Positions 52,586 to 53,446 of a DNA stretch of 53,446 bases are shown here, one piece after another (positions within the stretch are counted from its first letter, which is position 1; every line of letters begins with the position of its first letter). The notes beneath the pieces are model-generated. The model saw nothing but the letters and a program-made list of their open reading frames with translations. It made no database searches and was not told the origin of the DNA. The stretch is from Pedobacter glucosidilyticus. GTDB taxonomy: Bacteria; Bacteroidota; Bacteroidia; Sphingobacteriales; Sphingobacteriaceae. The position numbers and the translations under genes were made by a program. The stretch covers positions 1-53,446 of the forward strand of contig NZ_DLHN01000016.1 of assembly GCF_002483235.1 (NCBI RefSeq), in the 5' to 3' direction.

Positions 52586-53137
52586 CTAATTGGCGAAAAT
52601 CACTAATGGCATAGTATAGGCTACAACAGATTTTTTCTTTTTATCCTCCATATTTTGTAGATTATTCTTCAAACTTGGAGTGATATTAAATTTTAAATTT
52701 CTTAGTAATTTATCAAATTTAATGATATCACATTCAAAATTTTCATAAAGGTCATTCATTAAAAAATCAGTCCCTTCAATACTACCATTTTTATCAATGT
52801 AAACAGTTAATACGATTTTGTTATCTTTTTTGCTTAGTGTGAGTATTTTTTCTATACCAATAGATTGATTTAAATAATCTTTAATAGTGAAAAATAAATT
52901 TAAATTCTTTTCTCTTAAATCATATGTTTCATATGTAATGTAGTAAGCCGAATTAGATCTAATATCATTTTTAAAATACATATAATAAGAAGTGTTTTTT
53001 AACTCTGATGGTTGATTTTTGCTTGATAGAGACTTTACATACAGGATTTGATCGAGTGAATCACATTTGTATTGAAGATTTTTATCATGATATTGATTAT
53101 AAGAAAGTAAGATAGAAAAGAGGATTAATATTTTCAT
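52586..53137 (-). CDS. Hypothetical exported protein
   Basis: 183 residues from the ATG at 53137, which begins a hydrophobic, probably signal-type N-terminus (MKILILFSILLSYNQ); an upstream ATG at 53158 is possible. The mature part is rich in Asn, Lys and Tyr with no recognised domain (NTSYYMYFKNDI, SIGIEKILTLSKKDNKIVLTVYIDKNGS). The C-terminal basic stretch DKKKKSVVAYTMPLVIF resembles the end of a TonB C-terminal-domain-like fold, which is only a guess. Confidence 0.6.
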   Translation of the reverse strand: MKILILFSILLSYNQYHDKNLQYKCDSLDQILYVKSLSSKNQPSELKNTSYYMYFKNDIRSNSAYYITYETYDLREKNLNLFFTIKDYLNQSIGIEKILTLSKKDNKIVLTVYIDKNGSIEGTDFLMNDLYENFECDIIKFDKLLRNLKFNITPSLKNNLQNMEDKKKKSVVAYTMPLVIFAN

Positions 53138-53158
53138 TTCATCGACAATTAGAATCAT

Positions 53159-53361
53159 TAAAAAGTTTCAACATAGCTTGAGGAAGTAAACTATTTGAAG
53201 GTTTATTATATTGTGGTTGTTTTTTTTAAAACGCCTATAAAATATTTATAGAATCTGTTTTGGATTGTACCGAAACTCTTAGGAGTTTTTTAATTAGTTG
53301 AATGATTAAAATAATATGTTTACATTTTTTCTTAAGGTAAACAAAACCAAATATAGAAAAA
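53159..53361. other. Non-coding spacer
   Basis: 203 bases of AT-rich sequence with T and A runs between divergent genes; nothing recognisable beyond likely promoter region. Confidence 0.35.
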
Positions 53362-53446
53362 ATGGAATTGTACATCAAAACTAATTTATCTTTCCCTTTA
53401 CATACAACGTTACCAAAGAAGCATGCGGAATACCTAATGTATTTCC
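53362..53446 (+). CDS. Partial open reading frame at the window edge
   Basis: An ATG at 53362 opens 28 codons to the window end (MELYIKTNLSFPLHTTLPKK...). Upstream is an A-rich stretch but no clear ribosome-binding site. It may be the start of a real gene or of nothing; too short to judge. Confidence 0.3.
   Translation, partial: MELYIKTNLSFPLHTTLPKKHAEYLMYF

Noticed and set aside
1..53446. tRNA, rRNA or riboswitch genes
   Set aside because: Reading both strands gave no cloverleaf with the conserved TTCRA arm, no rRNA segments and no recognisable riboswitch core; a covariance-model search (tRNAscan-SE, Rfam) would be decisive.

Overview
The window looks like a chromosomal segment of a Bacteroidota member, most likely Sphingobacteriales (Pedobacter-like). 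This rests on low GC, almost no Shine-Dalgarno sequences, several TAnnTTTG promoter -7 elements, a TonB-dependent receptor paired with a DUF4249 lipoprotein, a YaiO-type porin, and DUF2147, DUF2520 and DUF3037 genes. The assignment is inferred from gene families, not from a marker gene. I saw no rRNA, tRNA or CRISPR.

Layout. (a) 1-4.8 kb, minus strand: truncated polyprenyl-phosphate sugar transferase, stand-alone receiver, yidC and pyrG. (b) 5-12.5 kb: secreted ββα-metal nuclease, outer-membrane barrel protein, aldo/keto reductase, a 901-residue MG2/plug surface protein, and a DUF2147 protein with a clear terminator. (c) 12.7-21.6 kb: a compact envelope-polymer locus (receiver, HEAT-repeat membrane protein, processive family-2 glycosyltransferase, LtaS-like phosphoglycerol transferase/sulfatase, lipoprotein glycerophosphodiesterase), convergent with an unknown membrane-anchored protein and a TPR-YaiO outer-membrane barrel. 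I read it as synthesis, decoration and export of an unidentified polymer. (d) 21.9-27.9 kb: ccmE (CXXXY type), ccmF, a DUF2520 protein, ISC-type ferredoxin, iscX, kdsC and maf.

(e) 27.9-37.6 kb is the accessory region and the most interesting part. A five-copy 11-bp tandem repeat and the C-terminal remnant of a tyrosine recombinase lead into an array of five integron-type gene cassettes without an integron integrase nearby (a CALIN). It can be read base by base: each cassette opens with a GTT-type R' core and closes with an R'' that is its reverse complement over 8-10 bases (GTTACCGGC/GCCGGTAAC, GTTGGGTGCT/AGCACCCAAC, GTTAGGTGC/GCACCTAAC, GTTATGCCTA/TAGGCATAAC, GTTATGCCCA/TGGGCATAAC). Two intact attC sites are 134 bp long with long imperfect palindromic arms. 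Three other attC sites are interrupted by IS1182-family DNA (one complete 1.74-kb copy, two remnants), every time at the same place: the C-G/TT position where integron recombination exchanges strands. Cargo: a membrane protein of unknown function, a β-lactamase-fold serine hydrolase, an unknown protein, an exported protein, and a frameshifted α/β hydrolase plus a small lipoprotein.

(f) 37.6-45.4 kb, minus strand: AraC regulator, small lipoprotein, barrel protein, DUF4249 lipoprotein/TonB receptor pair, Crp/Fnr regulator, quinone-reductase-like dehydrogenase, NTF2-like protein. (g) 45.4-53.4 kb: palindromic and 30-bp tandem repeats, a ROK regulator divergent from an N-acetylglucosamine-kinase-like gene, a TspO-like protein, and a run of HDAC-like deacetylase, nucleoid-associated protein, HipA-like kinase and DUF3037 protein, then an unknown gene and a partial ORF.
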